DNA of 38,672 nt from Bacillota bacterium (lineage in GTDB: Bacteria; Bacillota_A; Clostridia; Lachnospirales; Lachnospiraceae). The translations under genes were made by a program, and so were the position numbers. Positions within the stretch are counted from its first letter, which is position 1, and every line of letters starts with the position of its first letter. Of the stretch, positions 1-9,417 are shown piece after piece. The DNA lies in assembly GCA_023443925.1 (NCBI GenBank), contig JAEZSL010000110.1:1-38672 (forward strand), in the 5' to 3' direction. The notes beneath the pieces were generated by a model. It did no database searches and was not told the origin of the DNA. It worked only from the letters and a program-made list of their open reading frames with translations.

Positions 1-182
1 TAGATGCCATGACGGACTCCAATGAAACTGCCGAAATCCGCTTCTTCCATAAACTTGAAAAGATGAAGGAACTGATTAAGGCTGAATTCGGCGATATGAA
101 CGATTCCTATCTGGATCTGCTGGTTGAAGAGTATTATAATGCTCACTTTGAAAATATTGCAGATGGCGATACCGATGAATAA
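1..182 (+). CDS. C-terminal end of an unidentified protein (partial)
   Basis: The frame is open from the window edge to a TAA at 180-182 and encodes about 59 acidic, probably helical residues ending in ...DGDTDE. An ATG lies at position 9, but no ribosome binding site can be judged because upstream sequence is missing, so this is most likely the end of a longer gene. I do not recognise the family. It converges on the SNF2 helicase gene, and the inverted repeat at 345-380 lies between them. Confidence 0.55.
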   Translation, partial: DAMTDSNETAEIRFFHKLEKMKELIKAEFGDMNDSYLDLLVEEYYNAHFENIADGDTDE

Positions 183-344
183 AAAGTGAAAGATCTTATC
201 GTAGGTTATTGGTTTTATAGATTATAAAGAAATATATTACTAAAATTTGTTCTATTAAAAGCATCTCGTTATATATTGAATATATAAATGCATAAATTAA
301 TGAATAAATTGATGTAATGTACAATAAAAAAGAGTAAATAAATC

Positions 345-380
345 GAGGTGCCTCTTAAATTCAAACTTAAGGGGCACCTC
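345..380. terminator. Inverted repeat, probable bidirectional terminator
   Basis: Two 14-nt arms (345-358 and 367-380) pair fully with one G-T wobble around an 8-nt loop. The element lies between the convergent partial gene and the helicase gene. On the minus strand the stem is followed by a T-rich stretch (the + strand upstream is A-rich, 325-343), though not an immediate pure U-tract. The rest of 183-465 is AT-rich and shows nothing else. Confidence 0.6.
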
Positions 381-465
381 TTATACGTTAAGGTTCTTCT
401 CTTTCTATTCATAGGATGTTACATTCTATTCCATATTACGCTTTATCCTGCTTCATTCTTTCTAC

Positions 466-3400
466 CTATCCAAAAAGATCTTCCAGTTCTTCTTTTGTCA
501 GGGAGTTAATAAATACTTCCTGGGACTGGATAACCGAATCTGACAGGCTTTTTTTCCTGACTTGCAGCTTATATATTTTTTCTTCTATTGTACCTTTTGT
601 AATGAGCTTAATTACATGAACGGAATTTTTCTGGCCAATACGGTAGGCCCGGTCGGTTGCTTGCTCTTCTACAGCCGGATTCCACCAGGGATCATAATGT
701 ATGACCGTATCAGCTCCAACCAGGTTAAGCCCTGTTCCCCCGGCTTTTAACGAGATCAGGAATACTTTTCCTTCACCCTGGTTAAAGCGTTTTACATAAT
801 CATTCCTGTCTTGTACTTTCGTGGAACCTTCCAGATAAAAATTGGATATATTCTTATTTTTCAGTTCCTTTTCAATAATAGCCAGCATGGAGGTAAACTG
901 GGAAAATACCAGTATGCGGTGGTCATTGGCGATAGCATCGGCAATGATCTCCATTAAAAGTTCCATTTTTCCGCTTCCCCCACCGTAATTCTCGATAAAG
1001 GTTCCGGGATGACAGCAGATTTGGCGAAGTCTGGTTAAAACGGCCAGTATTTTCAGCTTGCTTCTTTCCAGTCCGTTTTCTTTGATCTCCTGATCCAGTT
1101 CCGATTTGGCATTCTCTACATAGGACAGGTACACCTTTTTCTGCTCTTCCTCCATATCGGTGAGCATTTTGGTTTCCACCTTATCCGGCAGCTCCTGCAA
1201 AACATCCCGCTTCATTCGGCGCAGAATAAAGGGCAGGATACGTCTGTTCAGATCCGGGAGCACCCCTTCTTCCGCTCTCATAATCGGCTTCTCATATTGG
1301 TTAACAAATTTGGCGTGGCTGAATAAATAATCCGGCATAATAAAATCAAATATAGACCACAGTTCCGATAAGGAGTTTTCAATTGGCGTTCCGGTCAGGG
1401 CAAAACGATGCTCTGCATCCAGTAATTTAACGGACTTGGCATTGAGAGAATCCGCATTCTTAATATACTGGGCTTCATCTATAAATACAGTATGAAACTG
1501 CAGTTTTTGATACAGGTTTATATCTCTTCGCATTAAAGGGTAGGAGGTTATTAAAATATCCACCTTACTCTCTGCTTCTATTAGTTCCTGCCGCTCTTTG
1601 GGATTGCCCGTTACCACAGAGGAGGTCAGATGCGGTGCGAAATTTTCCAGTTCGTCCTGCCAGTTATAGATTAAAGAACTGGGACAAACAATTAAAAACC
1701 GGGCGGAATTTAAGTTTTCCTTTATGGCTGCAATATATACGATGGTCTGAAGGGTTTTTCCAAGCCCCATATCATCGGCTAAAATACCGCCCAAGCTGTT
1801 ATCGGATAAAGTCCTGAGCCATTTATACCCGGTAATCTGGTAACCTCGCAGCTCGGCCTGTATTCCTGCCGGCAGTTCATATTCCGTGATACTGGGATTT
1901 AATATTCTTTCAACCAGCTGGGAAAAAGCTTCGTTTTTATCTACTTCAAGGTTCTTTTCCTGAAAAACATTATTTAAATAGAGTGCCGTATTCTTGGAAA
2001 GTCCGATGGATTCGTTGTTTAATTCTTTTCCGGATATACCAAGATGGTTTAAGATATCCCAGACTTCCTTAATATTTTCATCTTCCAGATTAATAAAGTT
2101 GCCGTTCTTTAAGCGGTAGTACTTTTTCTTCATACGATAAGATTTAAATAAATCTTTTAACTCATCCTTGGGTACATCTTCATAATTTAGATCCATCTCT
2201 AATAAATCCAGACCGTTGCTGACTCTTAATCCGGCTTTAAAACTGCCGGGTGATTTTATATTAATTTTCTTAAAGGCTTCAGAATAATATAATTCACAGC
2301 TTTCGGCCAGTTCATGAATCCCACCGATCAGGAATTCATAGATATCGTCTTCATTTCGTAAAATAAAGCTGTGCTGTTTGGGCTGGAAACCGTGTCTATC
2401 CAGATAATCGATATAATAATCTTCTTTTCTTGGCTGTCGGATTATAATAAAGTTATCGGAGGGGGCATTTTCAAAAGCATTGAACTCATGTTCTCCATAC
2501 CGGAATCTAAGTTCTGCCTGGATGTGGTTCTTTACCTTATCCAGATAAACCACAGGCTGTAAATCTGACGTTATAAAGCGGTCCTGAATCTCCTTTGGTA
2601 CGGTTAATTCCATGGTCTCGCTGATTTTGGGCAGCACGGATTCCAAAAATTTATTTTTATTAATACCTTTAAAGATCAGAGGTTCTTTTTTTCCGCCCAG
2701 ATTATTATAAAAAGGCAGATAATTGCTTAAAAAACGTTTCGTGGGCTTATACACACAGCCATTATAATAAAGTAATTCCCCTGAATCCGTAATGGGAATT
2801 ACACTGAATTTGCCATGGTAATCCATTATAATACCATCATCAATTAAAGATAAATCATATTCTATTTTGGGATTATCCGCTCGGTATACAACCTCTGTGT
2901 ATTCTTTCCCGTATAATTCCAGATCGAAGTTGCCTTCATCCATAATATCCAATAGCCGGAGCAGCATATTTTTCGTTAGGACGATGGTGGACTTGGAAAA
3001 CAATTTGGAATAGAACAGTTTATCAATGGCTTCCTGGATTTCGTAAATCTGCATGATATAATCCAGTATCCGTTTGGACTGCTTATCAAATTTACTTTCT
3101 CCGTGAATAAATTTAAATTCTTTCCCCAGCAGTATGTTCTCCTGGTTATAAAAATCCGTCAGAAACTTTTTAATGGACTGGACTTTATAATAATGATGGT
3201 TGCCCACCCGCAATGACATAACGGCAGATCCATTTTCCGAACGTAAAATAGCCGGAATGGATATGCTTACCCTTAAGTGGTAAGTTTCGCCCTGGGGAAG
3301 GCCTTCCTCCTGATTGCTGAAGTAACCCAGTATCTGATAGACCGTTTTCTCAGCCGGATTATCCGGTTCTTCCATCAAAGAGCGCTCTACATAATTTAAC

Positions 3401-3672
3401 ACAAAAAATAGTGCGGTTATTACATGCTTACACGCACCCGCTTCTTTTAAATGTTCGGAACAGTTGCATTTATGTTCAAACGATCCGTCTTCAAAGACCT
3501 GAATCGACACCATATATTCAAAATTATCCTTAACTGTAATTCGATATTGCTGTTTTGCATTGGACCAGGTTGCACTTACGACATGGTTCTGTTTGTAATC
3601 CTGCAGCCCTCTGGAATATACTGTATCACTGGCAGCTAAATTTCTTATTCCCATTCTGGATAATCGTATCAT
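466..3672 (-). CDS. SNF2-family DEAD/DEAH-box helicase with SWIM zinc finger
   Basis: This is a 1068-residue Swi2/Snf2-type ATPase, a dsDNA translocase likely to remodel protein-DNA complexes in the cytoplasm. The N-terminus carries a SWIM zinc finger with the CxC...CxH pattern (C69, C71, C81, H83). A long helicase-associated region follows to about residue 590. The ATPase core has Walker A GLGKT near 636, a DEAQ box near 733, a GTPIEN segment, and a C-terminal helicase lobe ending in QATDRAYRIGQ near 1007. The length and domain order match bacterial SWIM-SNF2 helicases. AGAAGGAG precedes the ATG. No restriction-modification or defence partner is adjacent, so a housekeeping DNA-transaction role is likelier than defence. 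The exact biological role is not known. Confidence 0.93.
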   Translation of the reverse strand: MIRLSRMGIRNLAASDTVYSRGLQDYKQNHVVSATWSNAKQQYRITVKDNFEYMVSIQVFEDGSFEHKCNCSEHLKEAGACKHVITALFFVLNYVERSLMEEPDNPAEKTVYQILGYFSNQEEGLPQGETYHLRVSISIPAILRSENGSAVMSLRVGNHHYYKVQSIKKFLTDFYNQENILLGKEFKFIHGESKFDKQSKRILDYIMQIYEIQEAIDKLFYSKLFSKSTIVLTKNMLLRLLDIMDEGNFDLELYGKEYTEVVYRADNPKIEYDLSLIDDGIIMDYHGKFSVIPITDSGELLYYNGCVYKPTKRFLSNYLPFYNNLGGKKEPLIFKGINKNKFLESVLPKISETMELTVPKEIQDRFITSDLQPVVYLDKVKNHIQAELRFRYGEHEFNAFENAPSDNFIIIRQPRKEDYYIDYLDRHGFQPKQHSFILRNEDDIYEFLIGGIHELAESCELYYSEAFKKINIKSPGSFKAGLRVSNGLDLLEMDLNYEDVPKDELKDLFKSYRMKKKYYRLKNGNFINLEDENIKEVWDILNHLGISGKELNNESIGLSKNTALYLNNVFQEKNLEVDKNEAFSQLVERILNPSITEYELPAGIQAELRGYQITGYKWLRTLSDNSLGGILADDMGLGKTLQTIVYIAAIKENLNSARFLIVCPSSLIYNWQDELENFAPHLTSSVVTGNPKERQELIEAESKVDILITSYPLMRRDINLYQKLQFHTVFIDEAQYIKNADSLNAKSVKLLDAEHRFALTGTPIENSLSELWSIFDFIMPDYLFSHAKFVNQYEKPIMRAEEGVLPDLNRRILPFILRRMKRDVLQELPDKVETKMLTDMEEEQKKVYLSYVENAKSELDQEIKENGLERSKLKILAVLTRLRQICCHPGTFIENYGGGSGKMELLMEIIADAIANDHRILVFSQFTSMLAIIEKELKNKNISNFYLEGSTKVQDRNDYVKRFNQGEGKVFLISLKAGGTGLNLVGADTVIHYDPWWNPAVEEQATDRAYRIGQKNSVHVIKLITKGTIEEKIYKLQVRKKSLSDSVIQSQEVFINSLTKEELEDLFG

Positions 3673-3807
3673 TTTGCAGACTCCTTCTACTTGTCCTTTC
3701 TTTGCATCCTAATATTATACCACAATTTCAGAATAATTGTTAAGCGAAATCGTAATTTTTGCAAAGAATTTAAGTATACAGGAGTTTCAACTTTAATATA
3801 AAGCAAA

Positions 3808-4038
3808 TCAGGCCGTAACTTCCGCCGCTTTTTCCTCACGGAACATGGAACGCAGACCAAAGAGAAGGCAGGTCAGCATTCCGGCAAACGGAATAATGAT
3901 CTCCAGATAAGTTCCGGTTTTCATTAGTATGATATAAATGCCCCATACAAAGAAAGGCAACGCAAGACAAGCAAATATGGTGCCGCTTATGAACTTATGG
4001 TATTTACTTTTCCGGATTGCCAATAGAATTCCTTTCAT
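3808..4038 (-). CDS. Small two-helix membrane protein, unknown function
   Basis: This 76-residue protein has a basic N-terminus (KGILLAIRKSKYHK), two hydrophobic stretches at about residues 18-38 and 46-62 separated by a short polar turn, and a charged Glu/Lys/Arg tail. It looks like a helical hairpin in the cytoplasmic membrane with both ends inside. A strong purine-rich ribosome binding site (AGGGGGGA) precedes the ATG, which argues that the ORF is real. It stands alone between the helicase gene and the c-di-GMP gene, separated from the latter by a terminator. I do not recognise a family and propose no function. Confidence 0.7.
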   Translation of the reverse strand: MKGILLAIRKSKYHKFISGTIFACLALPFFVWGIYIILMKTGTYLEIIIPFAGMLTCLLFGLRSMFREEKAAEVTA

Positions 4039-4177
4039 AAAATATCCCCCCTGATGTTTATCCTATATATAAGACGATTCAGACTTAATAAAAGTTTCAT
4101 AATTAGTATGATTATTTTAAGAATTTTTATGAAAAAGTAAAAAAAGTAAAGATTAACAGATAAAAAATGAAAAAAAT

Positions 4178-4200
4178 GCCGCTAACTTAAAGTCAGCGGC
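4178..4200 (-). terminator. Rho-independent terminator of the GGDEF/EAL gene
   Basis: The arms GCCGCTAAC and GTCAGCGGC pair with one mismatch around TTAAA. On the minus strand the stem is followed by a run of seven T and more T-rich sequence. It begins 16 nt after the stop of the gene at 4217. Confidence 0.85.
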
Positions 4201-4216
4201 AGAAATTTTACTAATT

Positions 4217-7009
4217 TTAGTCAATCAGTTTTTCAAGTTCCTCCATCGGCATGGGCTTATAAAAGAAATATCCCTGGACCATATCACAATGGTTCTCCTT
4301 TAAAAACCTAGCCTGATCCATGGTTTCAACCCCTTCTGAGATTACCTTCAGGCCTAACCCTTTAGCCAGGTTAATTATATTGGTAATTACGATTTTATCC
4401 TTCTCATCCATAACATTATACATAAAAAAATCCTTGTCCAGTTTCAATATATCGATCGGCAGAGTCTTTAACAGATTCAGGGAAGAAAAACCGGAACCGA
4501 AATCATCAATGGATATTAAGAAACCTCTTTTTCGCAGGCTGTTTATAAAACGTTTCAGCCGGTCCAGCCCTTTCATAAAAATGCTTTCCGTTATTTCTAT
4601 TTCAATCAGCCTGGCAGGTATACGGTATTTCTCCAGCAAGGCTTCTAATTTTGGGATAAACAGTTCATCATCAATATGCAGTCTGGATACATTAACGGAT
4701 ATGATAAGATCCCTTTTCCCCATATCCAGCCAGCTGCGAAGCATATAAAAGGCTTTTTCGTATACATAAAAATCCAATTCCAGTATAAAGCCGTTTTTCT
4801 CAAAAATGGGAATGAATTCGGAAGGATTCATAAGCTCACCGCTTTGATTCTTCCATCGCACCAGGGCTTCCGCTCCGACGATATTTAATGATCTGAGATC
4901 AATTTTGGGCTGCATATATACAATGAATTCCTGATTTTTCAGAGCATCATGCATCTGGTTTTCAATCATTTTTTCTTTTGTAATGGCTTTATGGAGGTTA
5001 TCATCATAAATGGATAAAGTACTTTTATGGAATCCTTTCAGTCTCTTTCTTGCTGTATTGGCCTTGTCCATAGCAATACTAAGGACCCGGTCCTCTTCTG
5101 TCATAAAATATAATCCACTGATAATAATCGGATTCACTTTAGGATAATGTGTCTTGTATGCCTGGTTGATGGTATTATAAATCACCTTAATCCGTTCCAT
5201 AAGCTCAGCTTTATTACGGTAAATAAACAGATTAACAAAGATATCCCCGCTGATACGGCAGAATAATTCTCCCGGTGTTAAAAAGCCCAGAACATTTTCT
5301 GCGTAAAATTTTAATATATCATTTCCTGCGGAATAGCCCCATTCATCATTAATGTATTTGAACTTGTCAAAATCGGAATATACAATCACATAGTTTAAGT
5401 TCTTACCACTGGCTATGAGTTTCATGGCTTCTGCTTCAAACTTGGGCAAAGTTAATAAACCGGTAAGAGAATCTTTGGATATTAACCGGTCTATAAAACC
5501 AGTTACATCGGAGGAACATAACAGATTCATCTTCTGTCCGCCCTGCATCTCCACCGTGGAAGCGGTGGTGCTTAACCAGGCTCCCAGTTTTTCATTATAG
5601 GACTCTACGGAATAACGCTTATTTGCGGTATCCAACCCGTGTAACGGACAGGTATCACAAGGCTTGCTTCTGCCAAATATGGCTTTATAACACAGATCAC
5701 CAAGTCTTACGCCTGGAAAGAGCTTTTCCGTATATTCACTGACATACAGCAGTTCATAGGTTCCAGCCTTAATGGCATAGTTACTTAACTTTTGGTTATT
5801 CAGCATGGCCTGGGTAAAAAATATTTCCTTATTTAATTCTTCTTTGCTTCTGCGCTGCAGCACATAATTGCTGATTACTTTCGTAATTATCAACAAAGTA
5901 TCCAGTACTGATTTCTGCCATATGCGGCTTTGTTTGCAGTCTTCAAAGTTAACCGTTCCGATAAACTGCCCGCCGTCATAGATGGCGCACTGCACCAGGG
6001 CTTTGATACCTGCATTCTTATAAAATCTGTGCAATTCCGGTAAATAATCCAGTTCATCAACATCTTCAAGTAAAAAGATGCTTTTATTTATAAAAAGCTG
6101 GTCAAACTGTTCTTTTAATATAGCTGACTTTACAACTTCTATTGGAGGTGTCTCCTCACTAAGCCATTCATAGCTTACCTTTGCATTTTGTCCGGAGGTT
6201 TCATCTTCAAAAATTGTAATCCTGGACAAATCATAATACTTTCCTATTTCTGTAAAAATTTTGTATATGGATTCATCTACGGTATTATCTTCGCTTAAAA
6301 TATCGAAAGTATAATTTAGCAGCCGTCTTTCCGTATCTAGTATATCTTCATAGGTATGCTTTTTTTTCCTTTTACTCCGCTTTTGTTCCATTTCTCCCTG
6401 ATAGCTGTCTGCTATCATTGCCGGGTCATATATGATATATCTATCTTTACCGCCTGTTTTCGCTTCATATAATGCAATATCAGCTTTCTGAAATAGTTCT
6501 TCATAAGTAATGCCATCCTTGGGAAAGGTTGAAATACCTATACTTACGGTCATCTGTCCGTCTTCTCTCAATCCAGGCATGCCTCCTCTGACCAGGGAGC
6601 ACAAAGTATCGGCAGCTTTTATAACCTCTTCTTCCGTAATCGCTTTTGTATTAAAAACAACAAAACCATCTCCATCGATTCTGCCGACAATCTCATCCTG
6701 GTCAAACAAGTCCAGAAGATACCCTGCAAAGGTTTCAAGCACAATATCCCCATATATATGCCCGTGCTTTGCATTAAGCTGTTTCAAATTATCAATATCA
6801 ATGAGAAGAAAGGAAAGAATATCATTTTGATCTTTTTGGAGACTATCATATAGATATTTATCCAGTTTTTGAATCACTGTTGTTTTATTAAAAAGCTGTG
6901 TCAGACTGTCCCGTTCACCTTTGAATACTGGATTTGCCGTATTTGCACGCCTTTTTTCATTTAACTCATTCAGAAGCTTACCGCTGCCTTCATTATACGT
7001 CATATCCAA
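4217..7009 (-). CDS. Multidomain GGDEF-GAF-GGDEF-EAL protein, probable c-di-GMP phosphodiesterase
   Basis: Domains in order: a GGDEF-like domain (about 33-195), a GAF-like sensor (about 225-390), a PAS-like segment with a CDTCP cysteine motif near 452, a second GGDEF-like domain (about 500-660) and an EAL domain (about 680-930). Both GGDEF signatures are degenerate: DGDGF near 110 and SGDIF near 587, so cyclase activity is unlikely. The EAL domain keeps its signature (EAL near 713, NVSR, EIEITES, DDFGSG near 837, EGVET near 893), so it probably hydrolyses c-di-GMP. No membrane segment is seen, so the protein is cytosolic. The first codon is TTG, 9 nt after GGAG; an in-frame ATG two codons later (7003) is the alternative. 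The terminator at 4178-4200 ends the transcript. Confidence 0.9.
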   Translation of the reverse strand: MDMTYNEGSGKLLNELNEKRRANTANPVFKGERDSLTQLFNKTTVIQKLDKYLYDSLQKDQNDILSFLLIDIDNLKQLNAKHGHIYGDIVLETFAGYLLDLFDQDEIVGRIDGDGFVVFNTKAITEEEVIKAADTLCSLVRGGMPGLREDGQMTVSIGISTFPKDGITYEELFQKADIALYEAKTGGKDRYIIYDPAMIADSYQGEMEQKRSKRKKKHTYEDILDTERRLLNYTFDILSEDNTVDESIYKIFTEIGKYYDLSRITIFEDETSGQNAKVSYEWLSEETPPIEVVKSAILKEQFDQLFINKSIFLLEDVDELDYLPELHRFYKNAGIKALVQCAIYDGGQFIGTVNFEDCKQSRIWQKSVLDTLLIITKVISNYVLQRRSKEELNKEIFFTQAMLNNQKLSNYAIKAGTYELLYVSEYTEKLFPGVRLGDLCYKAIFGRSKPCDTCPLHGLDTANKRYSVESYNEKLGAWLSTTASTVEMQGGQKMNLLCSSDVTGFIDRLISKDSLTGLLTLPKFEAEAMKLIASGKNLNYVIVYSDFDKFKYINDEWGYSAGNDILKFYAENVLGFLTPGELFCRISGDIFVNLFIYRNKAELMERIKVIYNTINQAYKTHYPKVNPIIISGLYFMTEEDRVLSIAMDKANTARKRLKGFHKSTLSIYDDNLHKAITKEKMIENQMHDALKNQEFIVYMQPKIDLRSLNIVGAEALVRWKNQSGELMNPSEFIPIFEKNGFILELDFYVYEKAFYMLRSWLDMGKRDLIISVNVSRLHIDDELFIPKLEALLEKYRIPARLIEIEITESIFMKGLDRLKRFINSLRKRGFLISIDDFGSGFSSLNLLKTLPIDILKLDKDFFMYNVMDEKDKIVITNIINLAKGLGLKVISEGVETMDQARFLKENHCDMVQGYFFYKPMPMEELEKLID

Positions 7010-7237
7010 AGTAATAGTCTCCTTTTTTTGGTTATTGTTATTGATATAGACATATTTTTGCGAAAGGTGAGAAATATAAATTTCTCCAAATTATAGAGTT
7101 AATTTTATATAATTTTTGTACAAATTACTATTTTCTCTATTATATTACAATTATTCTTTTCTGGCAATCATCAAAATTAGAAATGTCCTTTTTTACGACA
7201 AAACTGGTATTAAATTCCAGCCATTTACGATCAGATA

Positions 7238-9007
7238 TTATATATCTTCCGTATAGCAGATGCTGCCTTTATACTGTTTACCCATTTTTTTAAGTCTGGC
7301 CAGCTCTTCCGTTAGTTCGTTGGCGGAAGAAAAACTCTTATTTTTATTGGAAACTACGGATATCGTCAAAGAAGCCAGAGGAAATTCTTCCGTCTGACCA
7401 TGACGGTTTGCTGTTATAATAAATCCCCTTTCACGGTCTGCCACCGTATATATCATCCGTGCTTCCTTTTCAAAATCTTGGATAATACAATCAGAAATTG
7501 CAGCATAGTCGTAATGATCCAGAATCATAATAAAATCGTCGCCGCCCACATGACCGACAAAGGTGTTCTCGTGCTTATATCTTAAAATAATGTTAGCTAA
7601 TAATTTAATTACTTTGTCTCCATTTTCAATTCCATAAGCGTCATTATAAGCTTTAAAGTTATCAATATCGATATAAAATATACAGTATTCGCTTTTAAAA
7701 GTGATACACTGGGTAATTTCCTGCTCTATCATTACATTCCCCGGAAGACCGCTTAAGGGATTTAGATTCTTGGCATTGGCAACATCAATCTCCGTAGTTT
7801 TCTGAAGTAAATCCTTAACAGTTACCGTACCGCAGTATTTTCCGTCTCTGGTTACCACAATCATGTCGTAGATCTTGCTGTTCTCACGTTCCATAGCCAA
7901 ATAGGAAACCGTATTAATGGGGGTATGATAATCTACCTCCAGATAATCCATATCCATTATGGCAGCAATTTCTTTTCTCTGGTACAGACTGAAACCGTAA
8001 CGGCCGCTGACCTTTAAGATCAGGTTTTCACTGGTTATGATTCCAAGGACTTTATCCTCCTGTACAATACACATCCCATACACCTCTGTATTCTCCTTAA
8101 AGTCGTCAAAAACCTGTTCTACTTTTGTAGAAGGCAGTGTAACCCGGGTTTTCTTCGTTATATTTTCAATATATAAATCAGTGAGTTTTACTCCGATGTT
8201 GTTATTCTTCCTCTGATTCAGCTCAAATATAAGCTGTAAGACCTGCGTATCGATTTCTTTTATTGTTTCATCGGGTCTCTGGATATAATAGCCCTGTCCG
8301 TACTTTACTCCAAGATTTATCAGTGCCTTTAATTCTTCTCTGGTTTCGATACCTTCTGCGATAAGTCCGATATTTGTGATCTTGGAAAAATCGATGAGTG
8401 ATTTTACCAGCAAATACTTTAACCCGTCTTTATCTATATTGCGGATTAATTTCATATCCAGTTTAAGATAATGAGGATGTATGTCACTGATCAAATTTAA
8501 ACCGGAATAACCAGCACCGGCATCATCAATGGCTATTTTATAATGCTGCTTTTTATAGTGTTCCACAACACCCTGAAAACTTTCCATATCCTGAATCGCC
8601 TGCCGCTCCGTAATTTCGAAAATAATATTTTCAGGAACAATGTTATATTTATTTAAATATTCTATGGTAAATCCATCACGGAATTTATTATCGTGCATTA
8701 CTTTAGGATTCACATTAACAAAAAGTTTCTTATCGTAAGGTGGCTGCATCTGGATATAAGCAGCTTCCAGGGATTTCACACGGCACAGTAACTCCAGATC
8801 CCAGAGCCGGTTGTATTCTCCTGCCAGTTCAAAAAGTTCTTCGGTATTGGAAATAGTGGTTTTACAGGTAATTCTGCTCAAAGCTTCATGCCCCAGTATC
8901 TGTCCGTCCATCAGGGATATAATTGGTTGAAATACGGATTTAATCTGATTTTTTTCAATTATGTAATCTAATTCCTTCTTAATAATATCTGATACTGAAG
9001 CTGACAT
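7238..9007 (-). CDS. EAL-CBS-GGDEF protein, bifunctional c-di-GMP turnover enzyme
   Basis: From the chosen start the protein is 589 residues. An N-terminal EAL domain has EAL near 40, EITER, DDAGAG near 162 and AEGIE near 218. Two CBS repeats (about 280-400) probably bind an adenine nucleotide and gate activity. A C-terminal GGDEF domain has an intact GGDDF active site near 489. Both catalytic signatures look complete, so the protein could make or degrade c-di-GMP. An ATG 14 codons upstream (9049) is possible, but GGAGG sits 7 nt before the ATG at 9007, so I chose 9007. It lies upstream of, and in the same orientation as, the other c-di-GMP gene, 228 nt away, so co-transcription is uncertain. 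Confidence 0.9.
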   Translation of the reverse strand: MSASVSDIIKKELDYIIEKNQIKSVFQPIISLMDGQILGHEALSRITCKTTISNTEELFELAGEYNRLWDLELLCRVKSLEAAYIQMQPPYDKKLFVNVNPKVMHDNKFRDGFTIEYLNKYNIVPENIIFEITERQAIQDMESFQGVVEHYKKQHYKIAIDDAGAGYSGLNLISDIHPHYLKLDMKLIRNIDKDGLKYLLVKSLIDFSKITNIGLIAEGIETREELKALINLGVKYGQGYYIQRPDETIKEIDTQVLQLIFELNQRKNNNIGVKLTDLYIENITKKTRVTLPSTKVEQVFDDFKENTEVYGMCIVQEDKVLGIITSENLILKVSGRYGFSLYQRKEIAAIMDMDYLEVDYHTPINTVSYLAMERENSKIYDMIVVTRDGKYCGTVTVKDLLQKTTEIDVANAKNLNPLSGLPGNVMIEQEITQCITFKSEYCIFYIDIDNFKAYNDAYGIENGDKVIKLLANIILRYKHENTFVGHVGGDDFIMILDHYDYAAISDCIIQDFEKEARMIYTVADRERGFIITANRHGQTEEFPLASLTISVVSNKNKSFSSANELTEELARLKKMGKQYKGSICYTEDI

Positions 9008-9173
9008 TATAATACCTCCATCTTGTGTAAAATCCATCTCCTGCTTCATTCTATGTAGAATTTAATCTCCTGCATCGTAAATCAAGATCTGCCAAATATT
9101 TTCTTTCTATCCATTATATAAAATTTATGTAAAATACAGGATAGGGAAATATTAAAAACAGGTTAAATAAGAA

Positions 9174-9223
9174 AGAGTCTGGCTCGCCAGACTCTAGCGC
9201 TGACGCGCTGTCACGGCAGTGAC
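9174..9223. repeat. Three abutting perfect hairpins
   Basis: Three palindromes follow each other with no spacer: 9174-9195 (10-bp arms AGAGTCTGGC/GCCAGACTCT, 2-nt centre), 9196-9209 (AGCGC/GCGCT, loop TGAC) and 9210-9223 (GTCAC/GTGAC, loop GGCA). The block is more GC-rich than its surroundings and does not code. This arrangement resembles repeated extragenic palindromic elements or a small structured RNA, but copy number cannot be judged from one window. It belongs to the gene-free interval 9008-9417. Confidence 0.75.
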
Positions 9224-9247
9224 AATCTTCCTAAAGCGCGTCATGTG

Positions 9248-9303
9248 CCTCCCCCCGGAGGGTTTTTTATCGAATAGGACGAACTCTCCTATACGATAAA
9301 AAA
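9248..9303 (+). other. GC hairpin plus U-tract and nested long hairpin
   Basis: CCTCC/GGAGG (9248-9252, 9257-9261) forms a 5-bp stem followed by six T, resembling a + strand terminator. Those T residues also start a second hairpin: 9263-9272 pairs with 9294-9303 over 10 bp, and 9274-9279 pairs with 9287-9292 over 6 bp. The two alternatives compete for the same bases, an attenuator-like arrangement, but no + strand gene lies just downstream. Confidence 0.5.
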
Positions 9304-9304
9304 T

Positions 9305-9354
9305 ACTGTTGCAAAATACCGGTTTCAGAAAGAAACCATCAATTTTGCAACAGT
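9305..9354 (-). terminator. Terminator of the ABC/GH95 operon
   Basis: The 13-nt arms ACTGTTGCAAAAT (9305-9317) and ATTTTGCAACAGT (9342-9354) are perfectly complementary. They enclose a second 6-bp hairpin (GGTTTC/GAAACC, 9321-9337). On the minus strand the stem is followed almost directly by six T. It lies 63 nt past the GH95 stop, and 9355-9417 shows only a weak GAGTG/CACTC pair. Confidence 0.65.
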
Positions 9355-9417
9355 CATATATAACACCCGGTATTCATAAAATACACGCGGAGTGCAATTT
9401 GACACTCGAAGCTTTTC

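Noticed and set aside
466..3672. SNF2 helicase as part of a phage-defence system
   Set aside because: No DISARM, Dnd, restriction-modification or other defence partner lies beside it, and the SWIM-SNF2 architecture is common as a standalone gene.
7069..7086. GAGAAAT/ATTTCTC inverted repeat upstream of the GGDEF/EAL gene as an operator
   Set aside because: It is short and AT-rich in an AT-rich promoter region, so chance occurrence is likely.
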